Of a DNA stretch of 64,000 bases, positions 1 to 10,293 are shown in pieces. A program made the position numbers and the translations under genes. The notes beneath the pieces were generated by a model that saw only the letters and a program-made list of their open reading frames with translations, did no database searches and was not told the origin of the DNA. This stretch comes from Campylobacter jejuni subsp. jejuni 414 (GTDB lineage: Bacteria > Campylobacterota > Campylobacteria > Campylobacterales > Campylobacteraceae): contig CM000855.1 of assembly GCA_000163995.1 (NCBI GenBank), positions 618,002 through 682,001 of the forward strand, in the 5' to 3' direction. The stretch's first letter is position 1; every line of letters starts with the position of its first letter.

Positions 1-681
1 AAGATTATACATGGAGTTTCTTTAGAGGTTAATAGCGGAGAGGTTGTAGGGCTTTTAGGTCCAAATGGTGCAGGAAAAACGACAACTTTTTATATGATAT
101 GTGGACTTATTTCTCCAAGTAGTGGAAAAGTTCTTTTAGATGGTTTGGATGTGACAAAAGATCCTTTAAACAAGCGAGCAAGATCAGGGATAGGTTATTT
201 GCCTCAAGAAAGTAGTATTTTTAAAGATTTAAGTGTAGAAGATAATTTGCTTTTAGCAGCTCAAATTTTTTATAAAGATAAAAAAATTTTACATGATAAA
301 GTTGAGCAAATGCTTGAGCTTTTAAGCATAGAGCCTATTCGTTTAAGAAAAGGTTTGAGTTTAAGTGGAGGTGAAAGAAGGCGTTGTGAGATTGCCAGAA
401 GTTTAATGTGCGAACCTAAGTTTTTACTTCTTGATGAACCTTTTGCAGGTGTTGATCCTATAGCAGTGGCTGAAATTCAAACCTTAATCAAAGAGCTTAA
501 AAGATTGGGGATTGGAGTTTTAATCACAGATCATAATGTGCGAGAAACTTTAGCTATTTGCAATAGAGCTTATGTTATAAGATCAGGTTCTTTGCTTGCT
601 AGTGGAAATGCTGATGAAATTGCAACTAATAAAGATGTGAAAAAGTATTATTTAGGAGCGGAGTTTAAACTCCTTGATTGA
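1..681 (+). CDS. lptB: LPS export ABC transporter ATPase LptB (5' end outside window)
   Basis: The reading frame is open from base 1, so the N-terminus is missing by a few codons. The Walker A motif GPNGAGKTT is encoded at about 61-87. The signature LSLSGGERRR follows near 355-380 and Walker B FLLLDEPFAGVDP near 421-455, with the switch histidine in LITDHNV. This is the LptB pattern: the cytoplasmic ATPase that powers LPS (here lipooligosaccharide) transport by LptFGC. The stop TGA overlaps the rpoN start (TGATG), so the two genes are translationally coupled. An lptB-rpoN junction is common in proteobacteria. Only the exact start is unknown. Confidence 0.93.
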   Translation, partial: KIIHGVSLEVNSGEVVGLLGPNGAGKTTTFYMICGLISPSSGKVLLDGLDVTKDPLNKRARSGIGYLPQESSIFKDLSVEDNLLLAAQIFYKDKKILHDKVEQMLELLSIEPIRLRKGLSLSGGERRRCEIARSLMCEPKFLLLDEPFAGVDPIAVAEIQTLIKELKRLGIGVLITDHNVRETLAICNRAYVIRSGSLLASGNADEIATNKDVKKYYLGAEFKLLD

Positions 682-1931
682 TGTTAAAGCAAAAAATTAC
701 CCAAGCACCCAAGACTAAAATTTCTCAAACTTTACGCTCTTGGTTGCCAATTTTACAAGCAAACATAGAAGATTTAAAAGAAAATTTAGACAAATTTGCT
801 GAGGATAATCCTTTTTTTAATGTCCAAGATTCTATACAAACTCATGATAAAGGCAAGAATTATTTTGATTTATTTTACAAGCATAATGTAAATTCGACTT
901 TGGTAGATAGTAAAGGACTTGCTAAAAAAAGTGTTTATGAGCTTTTAAATGAGCAAATTCTTCCCCCTTTGTTTCCTACAAACAAATCCCAAGAGCTTGC
1001 AAAAAAGATTGTAGAATGTTTAAACGAGGAAGGGTATTTTGAATACGATGAAGAATTTTTAAAAGAGTATTCTTTAGAAGAAATTGAGCGTGTAAGAGCA
1101 AGATTTAAATTTTTAGATCCTGTAGGAGTAGGAGCTAAGGATTATAAAGAAGCATTTTTGTTCGCCCTTGAAAATATAGAGTTAGATGAAGATATTGATG
1201 AGTTTTGTAGAATGTTGATTATGGATTTTGAAAATATACAAAATTATACCAAGGAACCTTTATATAAAGAAGCCTTAGCTATACTTAAGCGTTTTAGCAC
1301 TCCTCCTTTTTTGGAATATTTTGAAGACTCTCGTGTGATTGTTCCTGATATTTTTGTTTATAAAGAAAATGGTGAAATTAAAGTAAAAATTAATGATGAT
1401 TATTATCCTGAAATTTCAATACAAACTGATGGTTTAGAACATGATTTTTTAAGTCATTATATCAAAGAAGCAAAAAATTTAGTTGATGCTTTAGCAATGA
1501 GAAAAGCTACTCTTTATAAAATAGGACTTATGATAGTAGAATATCAGTATGATTTTTTTATGGGAAAAGAGATAAAACCTATGACTTTTAAAGATTTAGC
1601 GCTTGATTTAGAACGCAATGCTTCAACTATATCAAGAGCTGTGGCAAACAAATATCTAAGTTGTGAAAGGGGGCTTATCCCTTTGCGTGATTTTTTTGCT
1701 TTTGCTCTTGATGAAGAGGGGGAAACTTCAAATGCAGGTGTTAAGGAATTTGTAGCAAATTTAGTAAAAAATGAAGATCGTAGAAAACCTTTAAGTGATA
1801 GTAAAATTTTAGAATTAATCAAAGAAGAATTTAAAGTTGATATAGGACGAAGAACTATTACAAAATATCGTAAGCATCTTAATATTGCAAGTTCTACAGA
1901 TAGAAAAAAAATATATGAACTCGAAGGATAA
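681..1931 (+). CDS. rpoN: RNA polymerase sigma-54 factor RpoN
   Basis: Sigma-54 directs transcription of the middle flagellar genes in Campylobacter. The 416-residue protein has a Q-rich N-terminal activator region (residues 1-45), a core-binding middle part, and near the C-terminus the RpoN box RRTITKYRKH (about residues 390-399), which contacts the -24 element. I start at ATG 681, which overlaps the lptB stop; an upstream in-frame TTG at 678 would add one residue. Two matching -24/-12 promoters occur in this window (flgH and flgF-like), and a FlgZ-type chaperone for RpoN is encoded at 37976. Confidence 0.97.
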   Translation: MLKQKITQAPKTKISQTLRSWLPILQANIEDLKENLDKFAEDNPFFNVQDSIQTHDKGKNYFDLFYKHNVNSTLVDSKGLAKKSVYELLNEQILPPLFPTNKSQELAKKIVECLNEEGYFEYDEEFLKEYSLEEIERVRARFKFLDPVGVGAKDYKEAFLFALENIELDEDIDEFCRMLIMDFENIQNYTKEPLYKEALAILKRFSTPPFLEYFEDSRVIVPDIFVYKENGEIKVKINDDYYPEISIQTDGLEHDFLSHYIKEAKNLVDALAMRKATLYKIGLMIVEYQYDFFMGKEIKPMTFKDLALDLERNASTISRAVANKYLSCERGLIPLRDFFAFALDEEGETSNAGVKEFVANLVKNEDRRKPLSDSKILELIKEEFKVDIGRRTITKYRKHLNIASSTDRKKIYELEG

Positions 1932-2048
1932 AATTTATCAATACACCAATCCTTGCACTTTTTTATTATATTTAAGTTAAATTTAAATAATTTTGAAAAA
2001 ATTATTATTTTATTATTAAAATATTATTCTTTAAATTTAAAAATGTGA

Positions 2049-2054
2049 TACAAT
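2049..2054 (+). promoter_or_regulatory. Probable sigma-70 -10 element for dcuB
   Basis: TACAAT preceded by TGTGA (TGTGATACAAT), in a very AT-rich 158-base gap. It ends 35 bases before the dcuB ATG, which has an AAGGAA ribosome site. Campylobacter promoters usually have a good -10 and no clear -35, which fits. The call rests on pattern alone. Confidence 0.45.
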
Positions 2055-2089
2055 AATTTTTAAATATCAATATTTTCAAAGGAATTAAA

Positions 2090-3514
2090 ATGGACTTTTT
2101 AATAAACCTTAGCGAGGGAGGGCAATTTGCAATCCAAGTCATTATTGTTTTAATTTGTCTTTTTTACGGTGCGAAAAAAGGCGGTATAGCCCTTGGTTTA
2201 CTTGGTGGTATAGGTATTTTAATGCTTGTATTTGCTTTTCATATTAAACCTGGAAAACCAGCTATAGATGTTATGCTTACAATTTTAGCGGTAGTGGTTG
2301 CGAGTGCAACTTTGCAAGCAAGTGGTGGTCTTGATGTTATGCTCCAAATAGCAGAAAGAATTTTAAGACGCAATCCTAAATTTTTAACCATATTAGCACC
2401 TTTTGTAACTTGTTTTTTGACTATACTTTGCGGAACAGGACATGTGGTTTATACTATTATGCCTATTGTTTATGATATAGCGATTAAAAATGGTATTCGT
2501 CCTGAGCGTCCAATGGCAGCAGCTTCGATATCATCACAAATGGGTATTATTGCATCTCCTGTGTCTGTGGCTGTTGTGAGTTTGACGGCTTTGCTTTTGA
2601 ATGCTAATCATAAATTAGCGGGTTTTGATGGTTATATCAATCTTCTTCAAATCACTATACCTAGCACATTATTTGGCGTATTGTGTATAGGAATTTTTTC
2701 TTGGTTTAGAGGGAAAGATTTGGATAAAGATGAAGTGTTTCAAGAAAAACTTAAAGATCCTGAATTTAAAAAATATGTTTATGGAGATTCTAAAACACTT
2801 TTAGGCGTTAAACTTCCAAAAAGCAATTGGGTTGCAATGTGGATTTTCTTAGGAGCTATTGCTTTGGTGGCGCTACTGGGTGTATTTGATTTTTTGCGTC
2901 CAAATTGGGGACAAGTTTTAAAAAATGGCATTCCTCAATTTGATGCTTTAGGTAATCCTAAAATGGATGTTTTATCTATGGTTTCAGTGATTCAGATGTT
3001 CATGCTTTTAGCGGGTTCTTTGATTATCATCTTTACTAAAACAGATGCAAAGAAAATTGGTTCTAATGAAATTTTTAAATCAGGTATGATAGCACTTGTT
3101 GCGGTTTTTGGAATTTCTTGGATGGCTGATACTATGTTTGCAGTCCATACTCCTATGATGAAAGCAGCGCTTGGGGATATAGTAAAAGAGCATCCTTGGA
3201 CTTATGCTGTAATGCTTCTTTTAATTTCTAAATTTGTAAACTCTCAAGCAGCAGCTATTTCGGCTTTTGTTCCTTTGGCTTTGGGAATTGGTGTTGAGCC
3301 AGGTGTGATTGTTGCTTTTGCGGCTGCTTGCTATGGGTATTATATTTTACCAACTTATCCAAGTGATTTGGCTACTATACAATTTGATAGATCAGGCACT
3401 ACTCATATTGGTAAATTTGTTATCAATCACAGTTTTATTTTACCAGGACTTATTGGCGTAATCACTTCTTGTATAGCGGGTTATTTTATCGCTATGGCGG
3501 CGGGTTATCTTTAA
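2090..3514 (+). CDS. dcuB: Anaerobic C4-dicarboxylate transporter, DcuB-like
   Basis: The 474-residue polytopic membrane protein has about 10-12 hydrophobic segments and no signal peptide, the size and pattern of the Dcu family that exchanges fumarate for succinate during fumarate respiration. Dcu-like stretches are visible, including [12 protein letters not shown] near residue 123 and the conserved tail [18 protein letters not shown] near residues 426-443. It is monocistronic: a promoter-like element lies upstream and a hairpin directly downstream. DcuA and DcuB are hard to separate by eye; I choose DcuB because it occupies the locus that I recall as dcuB (Cj0671) in the reference strain. 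Confidence 0.88.
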   Translation: MDFLINLSEGGQFAIQVIIVLICLFYGAKKGGIALGLLGGIGILMLVFAFHIKPGKPAIDVMLTILAVVVASATLQASGGLDVMLQIAERILRRNPKFLTILAPFVTCFLTILCGTGHVVYTIMPIVYDIAIKNGIRPERPMAAASISSQMGIIASPVSVAVVSLTALLLNANHKLAGFDGYINLLQITIPSTLFGVLCIGIFSWFRGKDLDKDEVFQEKLKDPEFKKYVYGDSKTLLGVKLPKSNWVAMWIFLGAIALVALLGVFDFLRPNWGQVLKNGIPQFDALGNPKMDVLSMVSVIQMFMLLAGSLIIIFTKTDAKKIGSNEIFKSGMIALVAVFGISWMADTMFAVHTPMMKAALGDIVKEHPWTYAVMLLLISKFVNSQAAAISAFVPLALGIGVEPGVIVAFAAACYGYYILPTYPSDLATIQFDRSGTTHIGKFVINHSFILPGLIGVITSCIAGYFIAMAAGYL

Positions 3515-3519
3515 AAATT

Positions 3520-3542
3520 TTAGCAGGGTTTTTTCCTGCTAA
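3520..3542 (+). terminator. Hairpin after dcuB
   Basis: TTAGCAGG pairs with CCTGCTAA (8 bp) around a 7-base loop, starting 5 bases after the stop. The U-tract is weak, so it is either an imprecise intrinsic terminator or an mRNA-end stabiliser. Confidence 0.6.
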
Positions 3543-4078
3543 GTTCTTCATTTGTCTTTAAAAATGAGAAAGGCTATTTTATTTATCTTTCTTCTGCTTT
3601 TAGTTTTTATCCATTTTTGTGAAATTCAAACTAGGACGTGCGGATGATATTTTAATAGTTTAAACTTAATACTTGATCTTTATTTTATGTTCTATATCCT
3701 GAAAAATATACTAGAAATTTTAATAACACTGATTATAGTTTTTATATTGGCTTTAATTTTTGGAAATTATCTTTATAAAATTGCAAGTTGTAAAAAAACT
3801 ATTTTTGATTTTATTTTTAATCTTATTGATAACTTAACTTATAAAATTTGTGTAATTATGTAGAAGGAATATGACTAAAGTATTCTTTACATTTGATTGC
3901 TTTTAATGTTTTGGTGGCTATTTTTTCGTGATTTTTATTTGCAAGATAAACTTTAAATCCTAATTCGATTGATTCTATAAAAAGGATTTGAATTTAAACG
4001 CTGTAATTGGTTTTATTGCAAACGCAAAAATATAAGCATTTTGTTTAATAAGGTAGAAGTTAGAACAAGGGATATATT
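3543..4078. other. Gene-poor gap with decayed coding remnants
   Basis: This is 536 bases between dcuB and uvrB without an intact gene. It contains a 27-codon hydrophobic ORF (3564-3647, beginning MRKAILFIFLLLL, resembling a signal peptide), a KdpA-like remnant (separate entry) and an open minus-strand piece at about 3856-3990. In the reference strain, as I recall, this locus carries a hypothetical gene and a kdp potassium-transport set, so here most of it appears to have been deleted. Confidence 0.55.
3687..3863 (+). pseudogene. kdpA: Truncated KdpA N-terminus remnant
   Basis: A 58-codon ORF encodes one hydrophobic helix followed by FGNYLYKIASCKKTIFDFIF and LIDNLTYKICVI. This resembles the KdpA N-terminal pattern in which the first helix is followed by GKYLYKVFSGEKTFLD and PIE.LIYKICGI. 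KdpA is the K+-binding subunit of the KdpFABC pump and is normally over 550 residues, so only about a tenth remains and nothing recognisable of kdpB, kdpC or kdpD follows. The family match is by eye from memory. Confidence 0.55.
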
Positions 4079-6052
4079 TTATAAATCCCTTAATTTATTA
4101 ATCTCATCTCTTAATGCGGCAGCTTTTTCAAATTCAAGAGCTTTAGCCGCTTCAAGCATTTGTTTGCGTAATTCTTTGACAAGTTTAGCTCTTTCGCTAG
4201 CTGGCATTTTTTCTAGTTTTTTGCCTTTGCGATAAATTTCGCCTAAATTCTCTTCATTTTTTAAACTTTCTTCGATGTGGCGTTTGACTGAAGTTGGGGT
4301 GATATTATATTTTTTATTATAAGCCATTTGAAGTTTGCGGCGTTGATTGGTTGTATCCATAGCTTCTTGCATGGACTTTGTGATCTTTTTGCAAAAAAGT
4401 AAAACCTTGCCATTGACATTTCTAGCAGCTCTTCCCATGGTTTGGATCAAACTTGTCGTGCTTCTTAAAAAACCTTCTTTATCTGCATCCATAATGGCAA
4501 TGAGTGAAACTTCAGGCAAGTCAAGCCCTTCTCTAAGCAGGTTGATACCAATTAGCATATCAAAAGCACCACTTCTTAGGCCTCTTATGATTTCGTTGCG
4601 TTCTATAGCATCAATGTCTGAGTGCATATATTTGACTTTAATACCAAGCTCTAAATAATATCTTGTAAGCTCTTCAGCAAGTTTTTTAGTCAGCACAGTA
4701 ACCAAAACGCGTTCGTTTCTTTGTATGACTTTTTTGCTTTCATCGAATAGAATTTCAACCTGATTATCGCTATCTTTTAACTCTATTAAAGGATCGAGTA
4801 GTCCTGTAGGACGCATGATTTGATGAAAGATATTTTCTTTACTAAGTTCAAGTTCTAAAGGTGCAGGTGTGGCTGAAACAAAAAGAAATTGACAATTTTT
4901 ATGGATAAATTCATCAAACATTAAAGGACGATTATCTAAAGCTGAAGGTAAACGAAAACCATAATCCACTAAGGTCTGTTTTCTACTTCTATCTCCTGCA
5001 AACATACCTCGAAATTGTGGTAAAGATACATGACTTTCATCAACAATGACAAGAAATTTTCTATCTTTGATCGCAAAATAATCAAAAAGTGTATAAGGAG
5101 TATCGCCTTCTTTAAGCCCTGTTAAATGTCTTGCATAGTTTTCTACGCCTTTACACATTCCTGTGCTTGTAAGCATTTCAAGATCAAATTCAACGCGTTG
5201 TTTAAGGCGTTGGTGTTCTACGAGTTTATTTTCATGTTCAAAACAAGCAAGGCGTTCATTAAGCTCTGTTTTTATATCTTTTATAGCCTGTTTTAAACGA
5301 GTTTCTCCTACGCTAAATTGGCTTGTAGGATAGAGTATAAAGCGTTTTAAGTCTTTACCTTTTTTATTTTCTAAAACATTGTAATGATACATAACATCAA
5401 GTTCATCGCCAAAAAATTCAAGTCTTACTACTTCATCTTCATAATAAGCTGGATAAATGTCTACAATATCTCCTTGAACACGAAAATCCGCACGATCAAA
5501 AAAATTATCATTTCTTTTGTATCCCATATCTACAAGTTTTTTTAAAAGTTCTTTTTGTGAAATTTGCATACCTAATTCAAAGATTAAAACCATGCCTATG
5601 TATTCATTTGGATTTCCAAGTCCGTAGTTTGCTGAAACACTAGCGATACAAACCACATCTTCATAACTTAAAAGTGAAGCAGTAGCACTAAGTCTTAAGC
5701 GTTCTAAATCTTCGTTAGTGGAGCTGTCTTTTTCTATGAAAACATCAGTACGCGGGATATAGGCTTCAGGTTGGTAATAATCATAATAAGATATAAAATA
5801 TTCCACATGATTTTTAGAAAAAAAGCCTTTAAATTCACTATAAAGTTGAGCACAAAGGCTTTTGTTATGACTCATGATAAGAGTTGGCATATTTAATTCT
5901 TTAATCACATTTGCCATGGTAAAGGTTTTTCCACTTCCTGTAACACCTAATAATGTTTGATATTTGTTGCCTTTTTTTATACTTTTTACTATACCTTTTA
6001 TAGCTTTTTCCTGATCGGGACTAGGTTTAAAATCGCTTGTAAGTTCTAACAT
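4079..6052 (-). CDS. uvrB: Excinuclease ABC subunit UvrB
   Basis: UvrB is the helicase-like damage-verification subunit of nucleotide excision repair. The 657-residue protein has Walker A GVTGSGKT (about residues 39-46), the beta-hairpin region [12 protein letters not shown] (about 90-101), the DESH helicase II box (VIVDESHVS), motif [11 protein letters not shown], and a C-terminal UVR motif for UvrC contact ([14 protein letters not shown]). Length and motifs are all standard. It is monocistronic and runs opposite to dcuB and to the following small genes. Confidence 0.97.
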   Translation of the reverse strand: MLELTSDFKPSPDQEKAIKGIVKSIKKGNKYQTLLGVTGSGKTFTMANVIKELNMPTLIMSHNKSLCAQLYSEFKGFFSKNHVEYFISYYDYYQPEAYIPRTDVFIEKDSSTNEDLERLRLSATASLLSYEDVVCIASVSANYGLGNPNEYIGMVLIFELGMQISQKELLKKLVDMGYKRNDNFFDRADFRVQGDIVDIYPAYYEDEVVRLEFFGDELDVMYHYNVLENKKGKDLKRFILYPTSQFSVGETRLKQAIKDIKTELNERLACFEHENKLVEHQRLKQRVEFDLEMLTSTGMCKGVENYARHLTGLKEGDTPYTLFDYFAIKDRKFLVIVDESHVSLPQFRGMFAGDRSRKQTLVDYGFRLPSALDNRPLMFDEFIHKNCQFLFVSATPAPLELELSKENIFHQIMRPTGLLDPLIELKDSDNQVEILFDESKKVIQRNERVLVTVLTKKLAEELTRYYLELGIKVKYMHSDIDAIERNEIIRGLRSGAFDMLIGINLLREGLDLPEVSLIAIMDADKEGFLRSTTSLIQTMGRAARNVNGKVLLFCKKITKSMQEAMDTTNQRRKLQMAYNKKYNITPTSVKRHIEESLKNEENLGEIYRKGKKLEKMPASERAKLVKELRKQMLEAAKALEFEKAAALRDEINKLRDL

Positions 6053-6205
6053 TTTTCCACTTTATTTTTATTTTTGAAAAATTTTAAAAGAAAATGCTTT
6101 AATTAAAAATTAATTGACAATAAAAACCTAAATTTAAATTTTTTTCTGCTACAATATCAAATAATATTTTCCATAAATTATAAATTCTTAATAGAAGGCA
6201 AAGAT

Positions 6206-6436
6206 ATGTTTGATGAAAAAATAATCAACACCATGACAGACAAAGTAAATGAATTAATTGAGAAATATAATGAAGTTTGCGAAGTTAATGAAGCTTTGCG
6301 AAATGAGCTTGTGAGTGTAAAAGCACAAAATGAAGCAAAAAGTAATCAAATCATGCGTTTAGAAGAAGAACTTAAATCTCGTAATATAGAAAGCGAAGAT
6401 ATTTATAAGAAAATAGAGGCTGTTCTTGGCAGATAA
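6206..6436 (+). CDS. Small coiled-coil protein, ZapB-like
   Basis: A 76-residue, highly charged protein predicted to be almost entirely coiled coil (heptads of I/L/V from residue 4 to 70), with no signal or membrane segment. Size and character resemble ZapB, the division-ring coiled-coil protein, but I see no diagnostic motif. It overlaps the next ORF by 11 bases and is the first of a tight run 6206-8938 ending in priA. An AGAAGG ribosome site precedes ATG 6206. The division role is inference only. Confidence 0.75.
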   Translation: MFDEKIINTMTDKVNELIEKYNEVCEVNEALRNELVSVKAQNEAKSNQIMRLEEELKSRNIESEDIYKKIEAVLGR

Positions 6437-6668
6437 TCTAAAACAAGTCATTGTTAATGTTAATGCAAAAGATTTTATTGTTAAATGCAGTGAAGAATTT
6501 GCAAATTTTTTAGAAGATGATATCGCTTTGATTTCTGGCGGTACTAAAAAAATAGAACTCAAACGCTTTGTAGATGCGTTTGTAAAAAAAAGTTATGAAA
6601 ATTATATTTTAGAAAGAGAACTTAAAAAACTAATAAAAGCTATCAATGAAGAACTCCCAACAAAATGA
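6426..6668 (+). CDS. Small conserved protein, possibly ZapA-like
   Basis: An 80-residue cytoplasmic protein that starts at TTG 6426 inside the end of the upstream coiled-coil gene and ends 4 bases into the pseudopilin gene, so it is translationally coupled on both sides. A short beta-rich N-terminus (KQVIVNVNAKDFIVKCSEEF) is followed by an alpha-helical tail. That architecture loosely recalls ZapA, and pairing with a ZapB-like neighbour would fit, but the resemblance is weak. I do not assign a function. Confidence 0.7.
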   Translation: MADNLKQVIVNVNAKDFIVKCSEEFANFLEDDIALISGGTKKIELKRFVDAFVKKSYENYILERELKKLIKAINEELPTK

Positions 6669-7102
6669 ATAAAGCTTTTACCTTGCTTGAGCTTGTTTTT
6701 GTGATATTAATTTTAGGAATTTTGTCAACTTTAGCTTCATCTTTTGTCAATACTACAAAAGATGAAGCTAAAGTTTTAAAATTAAAAATGGATTATGAAA
6801 TGCTAAGTTCGGCTCTTGCCTTAATGCGTAGTCAAATGAAGCTTAAAAATTTAAATTTTCCAGAAATTTTAGATAATGCACAAAATAATCAAGCCAAAGA
6901 AAAACTTTTTTATTGTTTTAATGATTGTGATTATTCTTTACTTGATACACCTATTTATTCTGATTTTAAATCTTGGATGAAAATAGGTAAAAATCACTAT
7001 AGATTTACATTAAATTCCAAAGAGATGGTTGAATTTGTTTATGATTCTAAAGAAGGTTTATTAAAATGCTTAGGAAGTTCTAGATGCAAAGATCTAATAT
7101 AA
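6665..7102 (+). CDS. Type II/IV pseudopilin-like protein
   Basis: A 145-residue protein with a classic prepilin N-terminus: MNKAFTLLELVFVILILG. This means a short leader, cleavage before the methylated F, Glu at position +5, then one hydrophobic helix and a soluble domain. Prepilin peptidase would process it and it would be assembled by a type II secretion or transformation pilus system. Four cysteines near the C-terminus (CFNDC and CLGSSRC) may form disulfides. In Campylobacter such pseudopilins are linked to natural competence. It overlaps priA by 19 bases. Confidence 0.85.
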   Translation: MNKAFTLLELVFVILILGILSTLASSFVNTTKDEAKVLKLKMDYEMLSSALALMRSQMKLKNLNFPEILDNAQNNQAKEKLFYCFNDCDYSLLDTPIYSDFKSWMKIGKNHYRFTLNSKEMVEFVYDSKEGLLKCLGSSRCKDLI

Positions 7103-8938
7103 GATATTATGAACTTGCTATTTGTGGTTTGTATTTGGATAATTTAACTTTTCATAGTTTTTATGAAATTAAACCTTTAATGCAAGTATTAGTGGATTTA
7201 AGAGCTAAAAAAAATCTTAAAGCTATCGTGCTTAAAGAATGTCAAAAACCTGATTTTAAAACCGTAGAAATTAAAGAAATTACAAAATATTTTTTAACTC
7301 CTCTGCAATTTGAATTAGCAAATTTTATTGTTTATTACTATGCTTCAAAACTTGGTTTTGTTTTAGGTTTTTTTGAAACTACTCCTAAGTACGAATGCCA
7401 AAAAATGTCTTTTAAAGATACTCCTAAGCTAAGTGATCAGCAACAAAGTGCTTTAAGTTTTCTTCAGAAAGAAAATAATTCTTTGCTTTTTGCTGATACA
7501 GGTAGTGGCAAGACTGAAATTTATATTTCTTTGATTAAAGAGTGTTTAGAGCAAGGTAAGCAAGCTTTGCTTTTAATGCCAGAAATCGCACTCACTCCAC
7601 AAATGCAAAAGCGTTTAGAAGTGTATTTTAAGGATAATTTTTTTCTTTGGCATTCTAAAATTTCGAAGAAAAAAAAGACAAGAGTATTTAGAGCGTTTTT
7701 GCAAAGGAGAAGTGCTTTTAGTTGCGGGTGCAAGATCGGCTTTGTTTTTACCTTTTAGAAATTTAGGCCTTATTGTGGTAGATGAAGAGCATGATAATTC
7801 TTATAAAGCTTCTAATCAGCCTTTTTTCAATGCAAGAGATTTAGCACTTTTTTTAGGACAAAAAAATAAAATCAAAGTGGTTTTGGGTTCTGCAACTCCG
7901 TCTTTAACAAGTTTTTATAAACAAAAAAGTTTTAGACTTAAAGGAACTTTTTTTGAGAGTAAAAAACATTTTTTATACGATGAAAATGAACTTGGTATTA
8001 CTCCTATGCTTTTAAGTGAATTAAAAAAAAGTTTAAGTTATCAAAAACAAGCCATAGTATTTTTACCCACAAGAGCTAATTTTAGGCAAATCGTTTGTAA
8101 ATACTGTGGGGAAACGATCAAATGTCCTTTTTGTTCTATTGCTATGAGTATACATAAAAAGAAAAATGTTTTAAAATGTCATTATTGCAATTATACTTCT
8201 TTAATAGAGCAAAGTTGTCCAAGTTGCAAAGGTGTAATGTTAGAAGCTAGGAAAATGGGAACTGCAGAACTTTTAGAACTTTTGCAAAATGCCTTGCCTT
8301 TAGCAAAAATAGCAAAATTTGACAGTGATGAAATTACAAGTGTTAAAAAGCTTAATGCTATTTTGAAAGACTTTAATGAAAATAAGATTGATATACTTAT
8401 CGGTACTTCTATGCTTGCTAAAGGCCATGATTATCATAGTGTGGATTTGAGCGTGATTTTAGGACTTGATGAGTATTTACTGCGTCCTAGTTTTAGGGCG
8501 AGCGAAGAAACTTTAGCTTTAGCCATGCAAGTTGCAGGTAGAGCAGGGCGTAAAGGCGAAGCAAGAGTGCTTTTACAAACAAAAAATAGAGCTTTTTTTG
8601 AAAGATATATAGAAGATTATGATACTTTTTTAAAAGATGAGTTAGAAAATAGAAAAGATCTTTATCCCCCTTTTAAACGCCTTTTAAGAGTCCTTATAGA
8701 AGATAAGGATCAACAAAGTGCACAAACACTTTGTGAAAAACTTGCTTATCAATTTAAAAATATTAAACAAATAGAATTAGTAGGTTATGGAATTTGCGGA
8801 GTTGAAATGCTGCATGGAAAATACCGTTTTTATTTATTGCTTAGAAGTAAAAATCATAAGGCTTTAGTAGCAATTGAAAATTATATTTTGCAATTTAAAA
8901 ATACAAGTGCGGATATTGATCCTATTGATTTTGTATGA
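7084..8938 (+). CDS. priA: Primosomal helicase PriA (split by +1 indel)
   Basis: PriA reloads the replisome at stalled forks. The first frame (7084 to about 7676) has Walker A ADTGSGKTE; the second (to 8938) has the DEEH box, the zinc-binding cysteine pairs (CKYCGETIKCPFC, CHYCNY, CPSCKG) and QVAGRAGRKG. The frames join only if the A8 run at 7669-7676 is A7, which restores KKKRQEYLERFCKGEVLLVAG. The corrected protein is 617 residues, normal for epsilonproteobacterial PriA. I regard the indel as probable sequence error (see findings). Its 3' end overlaps the convergent cytidylyltransferase gene by 17 bases. Confidence 0.9.
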
Positions 8939-9689
8939 AATTAATTTTTAAATCACTCATAAAATCAATTTCACACCAATCACCATCGATTTCTACTGCT
9001 TTTGCATTGTTATATTTTTCAATTAAAGCTTGTAAAAAACTTGTCATATACATATTTTCAAAATTTTTATTATCATATAAAATATCACGATTAAGTGTTT
9101 CATAAAAAGCAATAACTTGAGAAAGAAATTGATTAGAAAATTTAAAAAGTCCTATATATTGAGCTTCTATCTCATCATAGGTATTGGCTTTTTTTCCAAG
9201 TTCTACAATATAACCATTTTTCATTTTTAATGTTTCAGCATCTTCTAAGGGATTTATAAAGCGTTTGCTCCAAAGCTTATGCCAAGATTTATCAACTACT
9301 ATAGCAAGCTCCCCTTTGGCATTTATAAGCTTTTGCACACAATCTTGAGAATAAATAATATCCGCATAAGAAATAATCAAATCTTGCTTTTCTTTAATAC
9401 ACTTTAACATAAAATCTTTAGCGCAAAAAAAAGTATACACCATATTAGTTTTATCATATTTTGGATTGATAAAAAAATGTTTAATATCATATTTATTAAG
9501 ATAATTTTTCAGTACATCATTTAAATATCCACCTATAACAGCTATTTCATTTACACCTGCTGATTTTAAAGCTTCAATTTCATAATCTATTATTTTTTTA
9601 TTTTTATACTCAACCATGCATTTTGGTTGATCTTTTGTTAAAGGCATCAATCTTGATCCAAAACCTGCTGCTAAAATAATCGCATTCAT
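8922..9689 (-). CDS. CTP:phosphoglutamine cytidylyltransferase (Cj1416-like)
   Basis: A 255-residue sugar-nucleotidyltransferase-fold protein. The N-terminus has the signature MNAIILAAGFGSRLMPLT, followed by PKCMVEYKNK and the metal-binding aspartate in IISYADIIYS. In the capsule MeOPN pathway the homologue Cj1416 transfers CMP from CTP to L-glutamine phosphate, giving CDP-L-glutamine. The assignment rests on its place at the end of a gene set in the same order as Cj1420-Cj1416. It lies one base after the amidotransferase gene, and its 3' end reaches 17 bases into priA's 3' end, marking the left edge of the island. Confidence 0.85.
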   Translation of the reverse strand: MNAIILAAGFGSRLMPLTKDQPKCMVEYKNKKIIDYEIEALKSAGVNEIAVIGGYLNDVLKNYLNKYDIKHFFINPKYDKTNMVYTFFCAKDFMLKCIKEKQDLIISYADIIYSQDCVQKLINAKGELAIVVDKSWHKLWSKRFINPLEDAETLKMKNGYIVELGKKANTYDEIEAQYIGLFKFSNQFLSQVIAFYETLNRDILYDNKNFENMYMTSFLQALIEKYNNAKAVEIDGDWCEIDFMSDLKINFIQNQ

Positions 9690-9690
9690 T

Positions 9691-10293
9691 TTATTCCTTG
9701 ATTAAGCTAAACCATTCTTTTAAAATTTGAATATTATTTAACCCATTTTCTCTTTCAATATGCCACATTATACCAAAAATACTTTCATACTTATGTTTAA
9801 AAGCCTCTATAGTGTTATCTTTTGCTAGACAAAGTTCTACAAGATCTTCGCCTAATTTTTCAATAGCAAAATTATGAAAAGAATTACTTATAAATTGTTC
9901 TTTTAAAAAAAATATTTCATGCTTGCCTATATGATTTTCACAAGGACTTATATGACTATTAAAATAATAAGCTATCATTTGGGCTCCTCTGCAAATTCCT
10001 AAAAGTGGTATTTTTTCTTTTAAGCAAACTTCTATAACTTGCTTTTCATATAAATCTCTTTTTTTTGATAAAACATTAGGATTGTAATAACTTAAATCAT
10101 TGCCACCGCTTAATATCACAGCTTTTACTTTATGTTTATAATGAGAAAAATCTATTTCATAGCTAAGAGGAAGAGGGGTGAAATTTTTAAATAAATCTTT
10201 ATTAAATAATTTTCCCCAATCTAAAGCTAAACATTCTCTTTCTTCATGATAACTTTCATTGCAAATAAGCCTTTGAGTAATACCTATAAACAA
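9691..10293 (-). CDS. Class I glutamine amidotransferase-like hydrolase (Cj1417-like)
   Basis: A 200-residue gamma-glutamyl-hydrolase fold protein. The nucleophile elbow is [10 protein letters not shown] (catalytic Cys about residue 99) and the His-Glu pair is in MWHIERENG near residue 177. The characterised homologue Cj1417 cleaves gamma-glutamyl-CDP-amidate to glutamate and cytidine diphosphoramidate, the activated P-N donor. The start overlaps the glutamine kinase gene by 10 bases, indicating coupled translation. Other members of the family cleave gamma-glutamyl compounds such as polyamine conjugates; here the context decides. Confidence 0.85.
   Translation of the reverse strand: MFIGITQRLICNESYHEERECLALDWGKLFNKDLFKNFTPLPLSYEIDFSHYKHKVKAVILSGGNDLSYYNPNVLSKKRDLYEKQVIEVCLKEKIPLLGICRGAQMIAYYFNSHISPCENHIGKHEIFFLKEQFISNSFHNFAIEKLGEDLVELCLAKDNTIEAFKHKYESIFGIMWHIERENGLNNIQILKEWFSLIKE

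Noticed and set aside
1544..1822. 92-codon minus-strand frame inside rpoN
   Set aside because: It is the shadow of a conserved sigma-54 gene, with serine/lysine-rich composition and no ribosome site.
9691..10293. Polyamine gamma-glutamyl hydrolase (PuuD-like)
   Set aside because: The fold is compatible, but there is no putrescine pathway nearby and the gene is translationally coupled to the glutamine kinase.
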